A stretch of 49,794 bases of DNA from Planctomycetota bacterium. Lineage in GTDB: Bacteria > Planctomycetota > Planctomycetia > Gemmatales > Gemmataceae. The stretch covers positions 1 through 49,794 of the forward strand of contig JAJPIY010000312.1 of NCBI GenBank assembly GCA_021324515.1, read 5' to 3'. A program made the position numbers and the translations under genes. Shown one piece after another: positions 49,630-49,794 of the stretch (positions are counted from its first letter, which is position 1; each line of letters starts with the position of its first letter). A model generated the notes under the pieces. It searched no databases. It had not been told where the DNA came from and saw only the letters and a program-made list of their open reading frames with translations.

Positions 49630-49794
49630 TCAGGAACCGGATTCCTTGAGAAGGTGGTCCAACGTATTCAGGACCTCCGGAACGTGGGTGAAGGTCGGGC
49701 CTCCCTGCATCATTACCGCCACACCGGCCGCCTCCAGGACTTGCTCACGCGTCGCCCCGGCCTTGAGACACCCTTGCACATGGAGACGGATGCA
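49630..49794 (-). CDS. Carboxymuconolactone decarboxylase-like protein (C-terminal part)
   Basis: The last 54 codons of a gene whose start is beyond the window. The visible part CIRLHVQGCLKAGATREQVL, EAAGVAVMMQGGPTFTHVPE is the usual C-terminal half of small AhpD/CMD-fold proteins, with the second Cys of a possible CxxxxxxxC or CxxH site visible as the first residue (C-I-R-L-H). Such proteins act as peroxidases or decarboxylases. It ends 49 bases before the exporter operon, on the same strand, and might be co-transcribed with it. Confidence 0.85.
   Translation of the reverse strand, partial: CIRLHVQGCLKAGATREQVLEAAGVAVMMQGGPTFTHVPEVLNTLDHLLKESGS

Noticed and set aside
1-49794. tRNA, rRNA, insertion sequences, prophage genes
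   Set aside because: Scanned the gene-free gaps for TTCGAATC-type T-loops, rRNA words and transposase motifs and found none.

Overview
This GC-rich window reads as chromosome of a planctomycete, most likely a relative of Gemmata. The evidence is a secreted Cys-rich protein with VPYTV repeats, a YdjY-domain lipoprotein, a zinc-ribbon/Pro-rich/membrane-anchored protein, a MoxR-DUF58-transglutaminase cluster, and many short palindromic repeats at gene ends. The assignment is by gene style only; no rRNA or tRNA marker is present. I see no prophage, insertion sequence, CRISPR array or RNA gene.

Layout. 0.2-4.8 kb: an FAD-dependent dehydrogenase behind an Rrf2-type regulator, then a zinc-ribbon membrane protein and a gene-poor stretch. 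4.8-11 kb (+): a secreted protein, then MFS transporter, SLC13/ArsB-type permease, second MFS transporter and sensor histidine kinase in one probable operon. 11.1-15.3 kb (-): a PurS-PurL fusion, a truncated RDD protein overlapping its start, and a secreted protein. 15.3-20.8 kb (-): three tandem TolC-like paralogues, the middle one broken by one in-frame TAG. 21-23.6 kb (+): an alpha/beta hydrolase that seems to start at ATC and a phytoene-desaturase-like oxidoreductase. 23.7-25.8 kb (-): ACT protein, TIM-barrel isomerase, SixA-like phosphatase. 26-27.9 kb (+): TypA/BipA. 27.9-29.7 kb (-): two degenerate small genes behind an acyl-CoA dehydrogenase. 29.8-34.9 kb: epimerase, YdjY lipoprotein, the Cys-rich YTV protein and two small proteins. 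35-39.6 kb (+): MoxR, DUF58 protein, transglutaminase. 39.8-42.4 kb (-): double amidohydrolase. 42.8-49.6 kb (-): a complete membrane fusion protein / double ATPase / two ABC-2 permeases / outer-membrane factor exporter operon. The window ends inside a carboxymuconolactone-decarboxylase-like gene.

The signal least explained by the genes is a set of palindromic repeat families. One has the form GCGAGC, a 7-base stem, a 4-base loop of type GNNA and the matching stem; different loci carry different stems that still pair, which suggests selection on a folded hairpin. Several families run into coding sequence: they supply the last residues of four proteins, sit in the central loop of an MFS transporter, and span the start region of the DUF58 gene. 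Three genes or gene remnants are each interrupted by an in-frame stop one base away from a plausible sense codon.
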